DNA of 64,000 nt from an uncultured bacterium. Lineage in GTDB: Bacteria > Bacteroidota > Ignavibacteria > Kapaibacteriales > UBA4661. The stretch lies in NCBI GenBank assembly GCA_937899715.1, contig CALCNX010000034.1:55974-119973 (forward strand). The letters are read 5' to 3'. The notes under the pieces were generated by a model. That model did no database searches. It was not told the DNA's origin and saw nothing but the letters and a program-made list of their open reading frames with translations. Positions 1 through 7,730 of the stretch are shown here, in pieces (the stretch's first letter is position 1; every line of letters begins with the position of its first letter). The position numbers and the translations under genes were made by a program.

Positions 1-141
1 CTTGATAAGCGCAATCAATTAGCACACATCTACAACGAAACAAATGCCCAAGCCGCAATGTACCTCATTCGCAAACAATTCGCTCCTGAACTGGAAACAC
101 TCTACATAACGTTGCACAACATATACAACCAAGCACCGTGA
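1..141 (+). CDS. HEPN-domain toxin / nucleotidyltransferase substrate-binding protein (3' end only)
   Basis: The last 46 codons of a gene that begins outside the window. The translation starts LDKRNQLAHIYNET and ends IYNQAP before TGA at 139-141. It carries RNQLAHIY, which fits the Rx4HxY signature of HEPN ribonuclease toxins of the HI0074 (NTase substrate-binding) class. In characterised HepT-MntA systems this arginine and histidine form the RNase site, and the tyrosine is the residue AMPylated by the partner. The stop overlaps the GTG of the next gene by four bases (GTGA), so the two are translationally coupled. Toxin activity is inferred from the family; the N-terminal part cannot be judged. 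Confidence 0.75.
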   Translation, partial: LDKRNQLAHIYNETNAQAAMYLIRKQFAPELETLYITLHNIYNQAP

Positions 142-497
142 ACCAAACAATAACCGTACCCGTTGTCACGCCTGAAACCTCAGGTTTGACCGCAGAAACG
201 CTGATGGTTATACGCAAAGTGCTCGCCTCATTTGGCACGGTAGAATCTGCCTTGCTTTTTGGCAGCCGTGCTAAAGGTACATTCCATGCGGGCAGCGATG
301 TGGATATTGCCCTCGTTGGCGCTGATACGCTTTTGGCAATGGACGTGAGTGCGCACTTGAATGAACGAGTACCACTGCCGTATTTCTTTGACGTTGTTGC
401 CCTTGCCGATGTAGCACATACAACGCTTGGTGAGCATATTGAGCGTGTCGGAATGCTGCTTTTTGACCGAAACAATTACCAATCAATTTTATCCTAA
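138..497 (+). CDS. MNT-type minimal nucleotidyltransferase antitoxin
   Basis: A 119-residue minimal nucleotidyltransferase. GSRAKG is at about 42-47 and SDVDIAL at 53-59, giving the GSx10DxD metal/nucleotide site (Asp54, Asp56). Proteins of this type neutralise the adjacent HEPN toxin by adding AMP to the tyrosine of its Rx4HxY motif. GTG is chosen as start because it overlaps the upstream stop as GTGA and the family N-terminus fits. The first 20 residues are hydrophilic and not part of the fold. Together with the truncated upstream gene this is a toxin-antitoxin pair; an older view of the family as a housekeeping nucleotidyltransferase is less likely. Confidence 0.85.
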   Translation: MNQTITVPVVTPETSGLTAETLMVIRKVLASFGTVESALLFGSRAKGTFHAGSDVDIALVGADTLLAMDVSAHLNERVPLPYFFDVVALADVAHTTLGEHIERVGMLLFDRNNYQSILS

Positions 498-509
498 GCC
501 CCAAACACA

Positions 510-1496
510 ATGACAGACATCCGTGAACTCAACGAGCGCATCCAGCGTGAAAGCGCCTTCATTGAATTGCTGGTCAATGAAATTAGCAAAAGTATTGTCG
601 GACAAAAATATATGATTGAGCGCTTGCTCATTGCCCTGCTTTCCGACGGACATATTTTGCTGGAAGGCGTTCCGGGACTGGCAAAAACACTCGCCATTAA
701 AACCCTTGCTTCCGCTATTGATGCGCGTTTCAGCCGTATTCAGTTTACGCCCGATTTGCTTCCGGCGGATGTAATTGGCACAACGATTTACAACCCCGCC
801 ACAACGGAATTTACCGTGCGGCAGGGACCCATTTTTGCCAATTTCATTCTTGCCGACGAAATTAACCGTGCTCCGGCAAAGGTGCAAAGCGCTCTTCTGG
901 AAGCAATGCAGGAGCGCCAAGTAACCATCGGCGAAAGCACCTTCAAATTGGAAGAGCCATTCTTGGTGCTGGCAACGCAAAATCCCATTGAGCAAGAAGG
1001 CACGTACCCGCTTCCTGAAGCGCAGGTTGACCGCTTTATGCTGAAAGCGCTTATCACCTATCCTTCGCGCGAGGACGAGCGGATGATTATGCGGCAGAAT
1101 CTCTCGAATGAAAAAGTCAAAATTAATCCTGTTGTCTCGCCCCAAAGCATCCTGAAAGCACGCGCTGTGGTGCGCGAAGTCTATATGGACGAGAAAATTG
1201 AGCAGTATATTCTGGATATTGTCGCGGCTACGCGCAATCCGCAGCAGTACAAACTCGGCAAACTGGCGAATCTTATCAGTTACGGCGGTTCCCCTCGTGC
1301 GACGATAGCACTGGCGGCAGCCTCGAAAGCATTTGCCTTCATCAAGCATCGGGGCTATGTGATTCCTGAGGATGTGCGGGCTATTTGCCACGACGTGCTC
1401 CGGCACCGCGTGGGACTAACCTACGAAGCCGAGGCAGAAAATATGCGCTCCGAAGATATAATTAACGAACTCTTGAACGCAGTAGAGGTTCCTTGA
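510..1496 (+). CDS. MoxR-family AAA+ ATPase
   Basis: A 328-residue AAA+ ATPase of the MoxR group, thought to act as a chaperone that assembles or activates partner proteins at the envelope or metal-dependent enzymes. Walker A GVPGLAKT is at about 53-60 and Walker B ILADEINRAP begins at about 113, followed by the sensor stretch with ATQNPIEQEGTYPLPEAQ. Length is normal for the family. MoxR genes usually precede DUF58 and von Willebrand-A genes. Here the next gene overlaps by one base (TGATG) and encodes a large lipoprotein instead, so its usual partners are absent or elsewhere. Confidence 0.93.
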   Translation: MTDIRELNERIQRESAFIELLVNEISKSIVGQKYMIERLLIALLSDGHILLEGVPGLAKTLAIKTLASAIDARFSRIQFTPDLLPADVIGTTIYNPATTEFTVRQGPIFANFILADEINRAPAKVQSALLEAMQERQVTIGESTFKLEEPFLVLATQNPIEQEGTYPLPEAQVDRFMLKALITYPSREDERMIMRQNLSNEKVKINPVVSPQSILKARAVVREVYMDEKIEQYILDIVAATRNPQQYKLGKLANLISYGGSPRATIALAAASKAFAFIKHRGYVIPEDVRAICHDVLRHRVGLTYEAEAENMRSEDIINELLNAVEVP

Positions 1497-3661
1497 TGCC
1501 TGAAACAATGAGTGATAGTGCTATGATGAGCAGTGGCAGTGTTGCAAAGTGCATCCTTGCTTTGCTGATATTGTGTGCTGGTGTCGTCGGGTGTGATTTT
1601 CCTGCATCGCCCCTGCCCGTAGGCTTGCAGGATTTTCAGACAACAAAAGTGCGATATGTGAATTTGACGAATGAGCCTCCGGATTCTACAAATAAACATA
1701 TTTTGCAGGCTCGATTCTCTTTGTATTCGGCTTCTTCAAGAACGACAAGTGATTCTATTGCGAGCACGAAGCCCGTTATAAGTCTCGGCGTTTCAGATTT
1801 TTTTACTCCGTTGGCAGATACAGGTCGTGTTTTTGTGTCCGTTACATCGGGATTGAGCGTTAATAGACCTTCACTATCTCTGACCCAAACATTCAAGGCA
1901 CGAAACGCCACGTACACTATTGTTGGCTTGCCACCACGCGCCGGGAGCATGGACGTTCTTGATTCGCTGCTTGTTATTACGTCCTTGCCGCCGGATAACT
2001 CGACGAACTCAGCAAATATCCGCTTTATCAATTGCGTCAATGATACTACAAAAGTATATTCCTTCACTTTGGGGTGTCCGAGTGGAACACCTGTGGGGAA
2101 TAACCTTACATACCGTGCCAGTAGTGGTGTATTACCGATAGCACTTAATGGGGGTAATATAAGTATTGCCCTCACAGAGCAAATAAACCCTACACTCCTG
2201 AATAATTATACATCTAAGAAAAATCCTTTTTCAACTTCCTCAACGATAACAACACCAATAGTACCCCCTGTACAGAAGGGACTGTTTAACATCAGTCCCA
2301 TTTCAATAAATGGCAGCTATACTATTTTGCTCTATAAAGATGCAAAAGACACGCTACGGTTGCTTGCGATGAATGACCGCACTTCCGATAAAATCAACGT
2401 CATGACCGCGAAACAGCCATCCACATCTGTTCGTGTCGTGAATTTTTCCGGTGCTGCATTGGGCAATGTGACTTACGGAGTGAAAAGCATAGCCTCCGAA
2501 CTTGGAAACAACGGTATTTCGGGCTATGAATCCTTATCAGCCTGTGCGTCCGTCGGGAGCGATACGCTGTTTATTCAGCGAACAAACGGCATACGACAAC
2601 AGGCTCTTTCCACATCGCTGGACGTAAACGGCTCTCAAACAGTGTTTTTGAGCGATAGCCTCGCGGTGGCTGCCCCCGCACTGACGGTACAGCCGCCTAC
2701 GGGAAGTATTTGGCTTCGGGTGGTGAATCTCACATACGTTCCCTCCATTGAAACATCCTCAAGTGTCAGCGTCCTTCGCGGAGCCGTTAATCAACTCCGT
2801 CCGCAAACTATTGTTGGTAATCTTAAGAGCGGTCAGATTTCTGCTCCTGTTACCGTATCACGTGAAAGTTATTTGCCGCTTCTTGTCTTCAATAATCGGC
2901 AGCCGCAAAGCCTTGAGCAGTTTGGTGTTGTCGGTACAATGGACATGACGTCATCGGCGTACTTTTTAGTTGTTACCAAGAAACAAATGTTTCTTATTCC
3001 TGATGTGACGGTAGCGAGCGCACCTCCTCCGAACGATAACCTCAAGCCTCTCCCGCAAGGTACGCTTATTCAAGCGGTACAGGTTTTTGCCGATGCCACG
3101 ACGGGCACAGCACAAATGAGGCTGGGCGCAGTCTTTAGTGATGCCGTTGGCTATGGCGCAACACAAATAACCGTGTTGCCGAGCGGTATGCAGAGCATTA
3201 CGATTGGTAGTGAGACACAAAATATTCCTACAACTGAAGGCGGTCGTTGGACTATTATCGGTATGGACTCTGTCAGAAAGAGTAGGATAGAGAAAACAAG
3301 AGGCTTGTGGGCAACACCTGACAAAGGATTATACCCAACTCTCATCACCATACCGGGTAGTGTCGTTCCACAAGGGGCTTTTCGTTATTTTAATGCAACA
3401 GGAGACGTTAATGCACTTCGTGTTGGGGCAGATACACAAGAGGCTTTTTTCCTTAGAACGTCGTTGAGCCGAGGGGAATTTGTATCTCCTCTAAGAGTTT
3501 TATACCATGACCAAACGCGAACTTTGAGTTTTCTTAATGATACAGACGAAACGCTTTTTGTTGCGCGTAATTTGGCTTTTTCCGTCGGTAGAGGCTACAC
3601 CATTATTTTTGCCGGACAGAAGGACAAGGCATACAGCGTCGTTGTGATGCCGGAGTATTGA
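1496..3661 (+). CDS. large secreted lipoprotein with DUF4397-like repeats
   Basis: A 721-residue predicted lipoprotein. A hydrophobic segment ILALLILCAGVVGC ends in a lipobox with Cys33. I do not recognise the whole protein. A short motif of the form V/I-R-h-h-N recurs: VRYVNLT near residue 52, then IRFINCV (near nt 2020), VRVVNFSG (near 2430), LRVVNLT (near 2710) and FRYFNATG (near 3380). This resembles the start of DUF4397 repeats of bacterial surface lipoproteins, so a chain of beta-sandwich modules is inferred. ATG at 1496 overlaps the moxR stop, giving a two-gene unit; an in-frame TTG three bases upstream is less likely. It is probably anchored to the outer membrane. Confidence 0.75.
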   Translation: MPETMSDSAMMSSGSVAKCILALLILCAGVVGCDFPASPLPVGLQDFQTTKVRYVNLTNEPPDSTNKHILQARFSLYSASSRTTSDSIASTKPVISLGVSDFFTPLADTGRVFVSVTSGLSVNRPSLSLTQTFKARNATYTIVGLPPRAGSMDVLDSLLVITSLPPDNSTNSANIRFINCVNDTTKVYSFTLGCPSGTPVGNNLTYRASSGVLPIALNGGNISIALTEQINPTLLNNYTSKKNPFSTSSTITTPIVPPVQKGLFNISPISINGSYTILLYKDAKDTLRLLAMNDRTSDKINVMTAKQPSTSVRVVNFSGAALGNVTYGVKSIASELGNNGISGYESLSACASVGSDTLFIQRTNGIRQQALSTSLDVNGSQTVFLSDSLAVAAPALTVQPPTGSIWLRVVNLTYVPSIETSSSVSVLRGAVNQLRPQTIVGNLKSGQISAPVTVSRESYLPLLVFNNRQPQSLEQFGVVGTMDMTSSAYFLVVTKKQMFLIPDVTVASAPPPNDNLKPLPQGTLIQAVQVFADATTGTAQMRLGAVFSDAVGYGATQITVLPSGMQSITIGSETQNIPTTEGGRWTIIGMDSVRKSRIEKTRGLWATPDKGLYPTLITIPGSVVPQGAFRYFNATGDVNALRVGADTQEAFFLRTSLSRGEFVSPLRVLYHDQTRTLSFLNDTDETLFVARNLAFSVGRGYTIIFAGQKDKAYSVVVMPEY

Positions 3662-3706
3662 CGAATTTAGCAAGCGACCAATTTTCACGTTTCACATTTT
3701 TCGATT

Positions 3707-4393
3707 ATGACACAGCATCCCGTACAAATCGCACCATCACTGCTTTCGGCAAACTTTGCTCGTCTTGAAGATGACGTGCGGCGCTGCGAGGCGGGCGGCG
3801 CGGAAATTCTCCACGTGGACGTGATGGACGGTCATTTTGTGCCGAATATCACAATTGGTCCGCTTGTGGTGGAAGCTCTCCGCCCCACGACCAGCCTTGT
3901 GCTGGATTGTCACTTGATGATAAGTCATCCTGACCGCTATATTGCTGCTTTTGCGGCAGCGGGTGCGGATTGGATTTCTGTTCACGTGGAGGCTACGCAA
4001 CATCTGCACCGCACATTATCCCTTGTCAAAGAGCACGGCAAGCGCGTGGGTGCAGTGCTCAATCCCGTCACGCCGCTTTCGAGCGTTTTCGACGCGGCGG
4101 AGTATTGCGATTTTATCCTGTTAATGTCAGTTAATCCGGGCTTTGGCGGGCAAAAATTTATCACATCATTTTTGCGTCGTGCAGCAGCACTGCGCGACTT
4201 TTTGGACGTGAATGGGCTGGAACGTGTCGAAATTGAGGTGGACGGCGGCGTGGTGGCAGATAACGCCGAAGCAATCGTCCGGGCAGGTGCGAATATTCTT
4301 GTGAGCGGCTCCGGTGTTTTTCGCGGTAATCCCGCCGAGACCATACCTGCCTTGCGCAAAGCAGCGGAGCGTGGTCAGAGCCAAGCAGTGTAG
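3707..4393 (+). CDS. rpe: ribulose-phosphate 3-epimerase
   Basis: A 228-residue TIM-barrel enzyme that interconverts ribulose 5-phosphate and xylulose 5-phosphate in the pentose phosphate pathway. Family motifs are in order: IAPSLLSANFARL near the N-terminus (catalytic Asp/Ser region), HVDVMDGHFVPN (metal-binding His and Asp), LDCHLMI, LMSVNPGFGGQKF, and EVDGGV followed by GANILVSGSGVF (phosphate-binding loops). Length matches the family. It lies 45 bp after the lipoprotein gene and may share its transcript, without functional relation. Confidence 0.97.
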   Translation: MTQHPVQIAPSLLSANFARLEDDVRRCEAGGAEILHVDVMDGHFVPNITIGPLVVEALRPTTSLVLDCHLMISHPDRYIAAFAAAGADWISVHVEATQHLHRTLSLVKEHGKRVGAVLNPVTPLSSVFDAAEYCDFILLMSVNPGFGGQKFITSFLRRAAALRDFLDVNGLERVEIEVDGGVVADNAEAIVRAGANILVSGSGVFRGNPAETIPALRKAAERGQSQAV

Positions 4394-4472
4394 AACTCAA
4401 TAGCATAAAATAGTATAACCGAGTAGATTTCAAATATTTTCGCGTCACTTCTCACCTCAACATTGTACACCA

Positions 4473-6398
4473 ATGAAATTCTCCATTTTCACAAAACTCC
4501 TTCTGGGGTTTGCCTCTGCACTTGTGCTCACAGCATTTATAGCAGGCTTTGCTATTTTCAGGATTTCGGGCGTAACAACTGTTGCTTCCGACATTATCAC
4601 CGGACCGCAGGAAATCAAGTATTTGGCACGAAAAGTCGAATCGCAGCTCCGCAATGCGATTACCTACGAGAAAGAATTTATGCTGACGCAAGACCAAAAA
4701 AATGCGGAAAGTTTTTCGGCATCAGCGAAAGAGGCGCGGGGGTTGGTGGATAAAATTTCGACACTTTCCACCGATAGCCAAATCAAGGAGACCGCAAAAA
4801 AACTTGATGAGCGAGTTGACCAATATAGCAAAGGGTTCGGCGATATTCTGAGCGAAATTTACCTGAAATCAGATGGCAATGAGCCGTTCGCTGTGGTGAT
4901 GCAACGTGATGCAAGCGTTCAAGCGGTGTATAAGAAGTATATCGAAAACGCCCGTTCTGCTGAACAACTGGCAAATCAGATTGTGAAAATCGCCGAAGAA
5001 AAATCTGTTATGTCGCTTCAAGACCTCACAAACGAGGGCGCACAAGCACGGACAACGCTGCTCATTATTACGTTTGTGGCTTTGGGAGCGGGTGTTTTGA
5101 TAGCCTTGTTGCTGGCGCGTATTATTTCTACACCTATTTCTGCGCTCAATGACGCAGCAAAGCAAGTGGCGGCGGGCAAAAGCGATATCACGCTCAATAT
5201 CCGAACACATGACGAATTGAGCGAACTTGGCGCGTCCTTCAACACCATGGTACAAAGCATCAACGGTATGCTCGGCGAAGTGAATAAGTCCAACGACGAT
5301 ATTACGAGGGTTTTGGGCGAAGTCAACGCGGCGAAGCAAGAAACAGAGCGCTCAAAACAGCATCTTGACGAAGAAGTTGCCGACCTGCTGAGAACGATAG
5401 ATGCTTTGGCGGAGGGTGATTTTTCGCAAGATATACGCGTGGCTGCTACGAGCGATGAAATCTCCAAGCTGCGTGGGCGCTTGCAGTCTATGGTTGAGAG
5501 CCTTCGCCGCCTTATTGTGCAGGTGCAAGAGACCGTTATTACTGTTGCCGAGTCGTCTGCACACATCAGCACCAGTGCGGAGCAGCTTTCTTCCGGTGTA
5601 CAGAATCAAGCGCATCAAACAGGACTTGTTTCTTCAGCCATGGACAATATGACGGGCACGATTAGCGCAAACTCACGCAATGCGGGTGAGACTGCTTCTG
5701 TTGCTGTAAAAAATGGTGAAATTGCCCGCCGAAGCAGTGAAATTGTGCTTCAGACGGTTGGAAAGATGAATGAAATTGCAGGTGTGGTGCAAAATTCGGC
5801 GAAAACGATTGCGCAATTAGGCGATTCGAGCGCGCAAATTGGAGAAATTGTCTCGGTTATCACAGAAATTGCTGACCAAACGAACCTTCTGGCTCTCAAT
5901 GCCGCCATCGAAGCTGCCCGCGCCGGCGATCAAGGGCGAGGCTTTGCCGTCGTTGCCGATGAAGTACGCAAACTCGCCGAGCGCACACAGCAAGCCACAA
6001 AACAAATAACTGGCATGATAACTACCATTCAACGTGAATCTACGGGCGCTGTCAAAGCAATGGAACAAGGGAACGCCAAAGTCCGTGAAGGTATTGACCT
6101 TGCTGAAAAAGCAGGGCAGGCGTTGACAGAGGTGGTGAAAAGCTCCGAAAGTGTATTGCAAATGGTGCAAAGTATTGCTGACGCGAGCCTGCAACAGACT
6201 TCTACCAGCGAAAAAATCGCCGATAACGTCGAACAGATGACCCTCGTGGCTTCCGAATCAGCAAAGGGCGTAGAGAACATTGCCGCGACCGCAGCAACGC
6301 TTCAAGACCTCACAGAGCAACTGGAAGCGCGAATCACACAATTCAAAGTAGGTAATGCTCTTCCGGCAGCGCCACAGCAGCGCCGACTTCGTGCCTAA
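4473..6398 (+). CDS. methyl-accepting chemotaxis protein
   Basis: A 641-residue chemoreceptor. TM1 is at about 9-30; a helical periplasmic sensor of about 160 residues follows; TM2 is at about 194-217. A HAMP domain comes next, then a second HAMP-like segment (around [20 protein letters not shown]), then the cytoplasmic signalling domain. The highly conserved hairpin tip includes [19 protein letters not shown] and [10 protein letters not shown]. These receptors control a CheA kinase. No cheA, cheW, cheY or motility gene is visible here, so this is an isolated receptor locus. The sensor domain looks like a four-helix bundle; its ligand cannot be inferred. Confidence 0.95.
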   Translation: MKFSIFTKLLLGFASALVLTAFIAGFAIFRISGVTTVASDIITGPQEIKYLARKVESQLRNAITYEKEFMLTQDQKNAESFSASAKEARGLVDKISTLSTDSQIKETAKKLDERVDQYSKGFGDILSEIYLKSDGNEPFAVVMQRDASVQAVYKKYIENARSAEQLANQIVKIAEEKSVMSLQDLTNEGAQARTTLLIITFVALGAGVLIALLLARIISTPISALNDAAKQVAAGKSDITLNIRTHDELSELGASFNTMVQSINGMLGEVNKSNDDITRVLGEVNAAKQETERSKQHLDEEVADLLRTIDALAEGDFSQDIRVAATSDEISKLRGRLQSMVESLRRLIVQVQETVITVAESSAHISTSAEQLSSGVQNQAHQTGLVSSAMDNMTGTISANSRNAGETASVAVKNGEIARRSSEIVLQTVGKMNEIAGVVQNSAKTIAQLGDSSAQIGEIVSVITEIADQTNLLALNAAIEAARAGDQGRGFAVVADEVRKLAERTQQATKQITGMITTIQRESTGAVKAMEQGNAKVREGIDLAEKAGQALTEVVKSSESVLQMVQSIADASLQQTSTSEKIADNVEQMTLVASESAKGVENIAATAATLQDLTEQLEARITQFKVGNALPAAPQQRRLRA

Positions 6399-6421
6399 TT
6401 GCCCATTTCCCGCTTCACAGA

Positions 6422-6856
6422 ATGAAGAATATATTTTTTGCTCTTGAGTTATGGCTGGAACGCTCTTCTGCACTGATGTTGTGGGGAATGGCTGCGCTGT
6501 GGTACGGATTCATTTTCTATCTTTCGGGTATTCCTACCACGACCAGCGCCTCCACGAAAACAATGGTGGGCGGCGATGACACGTTGAACACGGTTTTTCG
6601 ATTTTGTGCGCACTTGGGCGTTTTCGGTGTCCAGGGTGTGCTTGTGTATGCTGCGCAAGGACGGTCATTGGCGTTTGTCCGCCGTGCTTGTATTGTAGCG
6701 CTTTGTATGACGTTTCTCTTGGGGATTTCCGACGAGATTCACCAGTCCTTTGTTCTCGGACGGTACGCACGAGTGCAGGATGTTCTGACCGACACCGCAG
6801 GCGCGGCGATAGCGATAGGCTGTATCACTGCGTTTCGCCGAAAGTTTGTGATGTAA
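6422..6856 (+). CDS. VanZ-like membrane protein
   Basis: A 144-residue membrane protein with four predicted hydrophobic segments, roughly at 18-36, 59-78, 85-105 and 118-136. The arrangement YGFIFYLSGIP, then FCAHLGVFGVQGVL, then SDEIHQSFVLGRYARVQDVLTDTAGA is typical of the VanZ/teicoplanin-resistance-like family, in which the SDEIHQ and DVLTDTxGA motifs are conserved. The molecular function of most members is unknown, and presence here says nothing reliable about antibiotic resistance. It starts 23 bp after the chemoreceptor and converges with the Lrp gene downstream. Confidence 0.85.
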   Translation: MKNIFFALELWLERSSALMLWGMAALWYGFIFYLSGIPTTTSASTKTMVGGDDTLNTVFRFCAHLGVFGVQGVLVYAAQGRSLAFVRRACIVALCMTFLLGISDEIHQSFVLGRYARVQDVLTDTAGAAIAIGCITAFRRKFVM

Positions 6857-6873
6857 TACATGATGTAAACATG

Positions 6874-7353
6874 CTACGGATTAAGTGTCTCTTCCAGCGA
6901 AATCGGGCGCTGGAGGCTTTCTTCCAGCGAAATAAACGTCTCAGTGCGTTCTATGCCTTCGATGGCTTGTATCTTGTCATTCAGCACTTCGCGTAGATGT
7001 TGCGTATCACGGCAGACAATTTTAGCTAAAATGTTGTAATTGCCTGTGGTATAGTGCAACTCAATAATTTCGGGAATAGCCTCGAGTTCCTTGACGACGC
7101 TTTTGTAGAGCGAGCCTTTTTCCAGATAGATGCCCAAAAATGCACAAATATCAAAGCCGAGTTTCGTCGGCGAAATCAGTAGCTGTGCGCCTTTGACTAC
7201 TCCTGCCGATTCCAGTTTTTTCATCCGCACGTGCACTGTGCCCGATGACGTATGTACCTCTTGCGCAATGTCCGTGAAAGGAAGTCTCGCATTGCGCAAA
7301 AGCAGTGTGAGGATTTTGATGTCGAGTTCATCAATATCAATAATTTGACCCAT
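6874..7353 (-). CDS. Lrp/AsnC-family transcriptional regulator
   Basis: A 159-residue Lrp/AsnC regulator. The N-terminal winged helix-turn-helix begins IDELDIKILTLLLRNARLPFTDIAQEVHTSSGTVHVRMKKLE. The C-terminal RAM (amino-acid-binding) domain follows, with the IPEIIELHYTTGNYNILAKI strand-helix region. Such proteins sense an amino acid and often regulate themselves or a neighbour. Directly upstream are two near-identical AT-rich repeats (7395-7409 and 7423-7437) and a divergently transcribed tRNA-like RNA. The C-terminal extension after the RAM domain (SLEESLQRPISLEETLNP) contains a duplicated SLEE-L motif. It is convergent with the VanZ-like gene. Confidence 0.93.
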   Translation of the reverse strand: MGQIIDIDELDIKILTLLLRNARLPFTDIAQEVHTSSGTVHVRMKKLESAGVVKGAQLLISPTKLGFDICAFLGIYLEKGSLYKSVVKELEAIPEIIELHYTTGNYNILAKIVCRDTQHLREVLNDKIQAIEGIERTETFISLEESLQRPISLEETLNP

Positions 7354-7394
7354 AGTTCAGAGGTGTAAATTATGAAATTTTCAATAAATTCGTT

Positions 7395-7437
7395 ATATTT
7401 TGCAAATTATTAAATAATTACGATATTTTGTAAATAA
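7395..7437. promoter_or_regulatory. candidate Lrp-type operator (paired AT-rich direct repeats)
   Basis: Two 15-bp copies, ATATTTTGCAAATTA at 7395-7409 and ATATTTTGTAAATAA at 7423-7437, match at 13 of 15 positions and start 28 bp apart. They lie between the divergent Lrp gene (start 7353) and the promoter of the tRNA-like RNA (-33 box at 7439). Spaced AT-rich repeats suit an Lrp/AsnC octamer. Binding is inferred only. Confidence 0.4.
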
Positions 7438-7438
7438 A

Positions 7439-7470
7439 TTTGCATAAAAATAGCTGATGTGTTATCTTTG
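7439..7470 (+). promoter_or_regulatory. Bacteroidota-type promoter for the tRNA-like RNA
   Basis: TTTG at 7439-7442, exactly 20 bp, then TATCTTTG at 7463-7470. This is the -33/-7 consensus (TTTG ... TAnnTTTG) of the primary sigma factor of Bacteroidota. Transcription would start near 7477, at the base of a perfect 8-bp hairpin. Confidence 0.75.
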
Positions 7471-7473
7471 TAT

Positions 7474-7499
7474 CAGTAACAATAACACAACTGTTACTG
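7474..7499 (+). repeat. 5' hairpin of the ncRNA leader
   Basis: CAGTAACA (7474-7481) is the exact reverse complement of TGTTACTG (7492-7499), around a 10-nt loop. It would form at or just after the predicted transcription start and be part of the leader ahead of the tRNA-like fold. Confidence 0.6.
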
Positions 7500-7519
7500 C
7501 TCTTTCAAAACAAACATTA

Positions 7520-7647
7520 CTGTAAGATGACGAAACAGGCAGCCGTACCGTCCAGTCTCGACGGTGGAGCAACGCGATAAAGATGTGAGCAAGTTCGCTT
7601 CTCATTTCCTAAGTCCTCCGTGAAGGTTCGATTCCTTCTCTTACAGC
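7520..7647 (+). ncRNA. tRNA-like RNA of class II shape without a normal anticodon loop
   Basis: The segment folds as a tRNA. Acceptor stem TGTAAGA (7521-7527) pairs with TCTTACA (7639-7645), and an eighth pair (C7520-G7646) is possible. U8 and G9 are followed by a D arm ACG/CGT with an 11-nt loop containing GG (7530-7546), very like tRNA-Leu. The T arm is perfect: GAAGG, loop TTCGATT, CCTTC (7622-7638). An anticodon-like stem CCGTC/GACGG (7548-7564) closes the loop CAGTCTC, which lacks U33 and a purine at 37 and is unlikely to decode. The variable region is about 57 nt: GGAG/CTCC (7566-7569/7616-7619) encloses a hairpin capped by UUCG (7585-7605). No CCA is encoded. It has its own promoter and terminator. 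It could be a regulatory or decoy tRNA, a tRNA-derived pseudogene, or a structured RNA that only resembles tRNA. Confidence 0.65.
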
Positions 7648-7658
7648 TCTCGTAACGC

Positions 7659-7701
7659 AAAAACTGCATATCCCTCAATCAGGTGTAGGCAGTTTTTTTT
7701 T
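7659..7701 (+). terminator. intrinsic terminator of the tRNA-like RNA (probably bidirectional)
   Basis: AAAACTGC (7660-7667) pairs with GCAGTTTT (7689-7696) and runs into a nine-T tract (7693-7701). On the other strand the A-rich left arm supplies a U-tract, so it may also end the minus-strand murB transcript (stop at 7731). Confidence 0.7.
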
Positions 7702-7730
7702 GCCCTTTTGTGAATTCGCTACTGAGTGCT

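Noticed and set aside
65..475. Long minus-strand open frame over the MNT gene
   Set aside because: It is a shadow of the plus-strand gene: no family match, no ribosome site, and codon use is reversed from the neighbour.
6422..6856. VanZ-like gene taken as glycopeptide resistance
   Set aside because: The family is broad and most members have no link to resistance; no vanHAX genes are present.
7520..7647. Reading the tRNA-like RNA as tmRNA, tRNA-Sec or a normal tRNA-Leu
   Set aside because: tmRNA needs a 5' G-rich acceptor and a long messenger part (about 350 nt in all); tRNA-Sec needs anticodon UCA and a 6-bp D stem; normal Leu tRNA needs U33 and a purine at 37. None fits.
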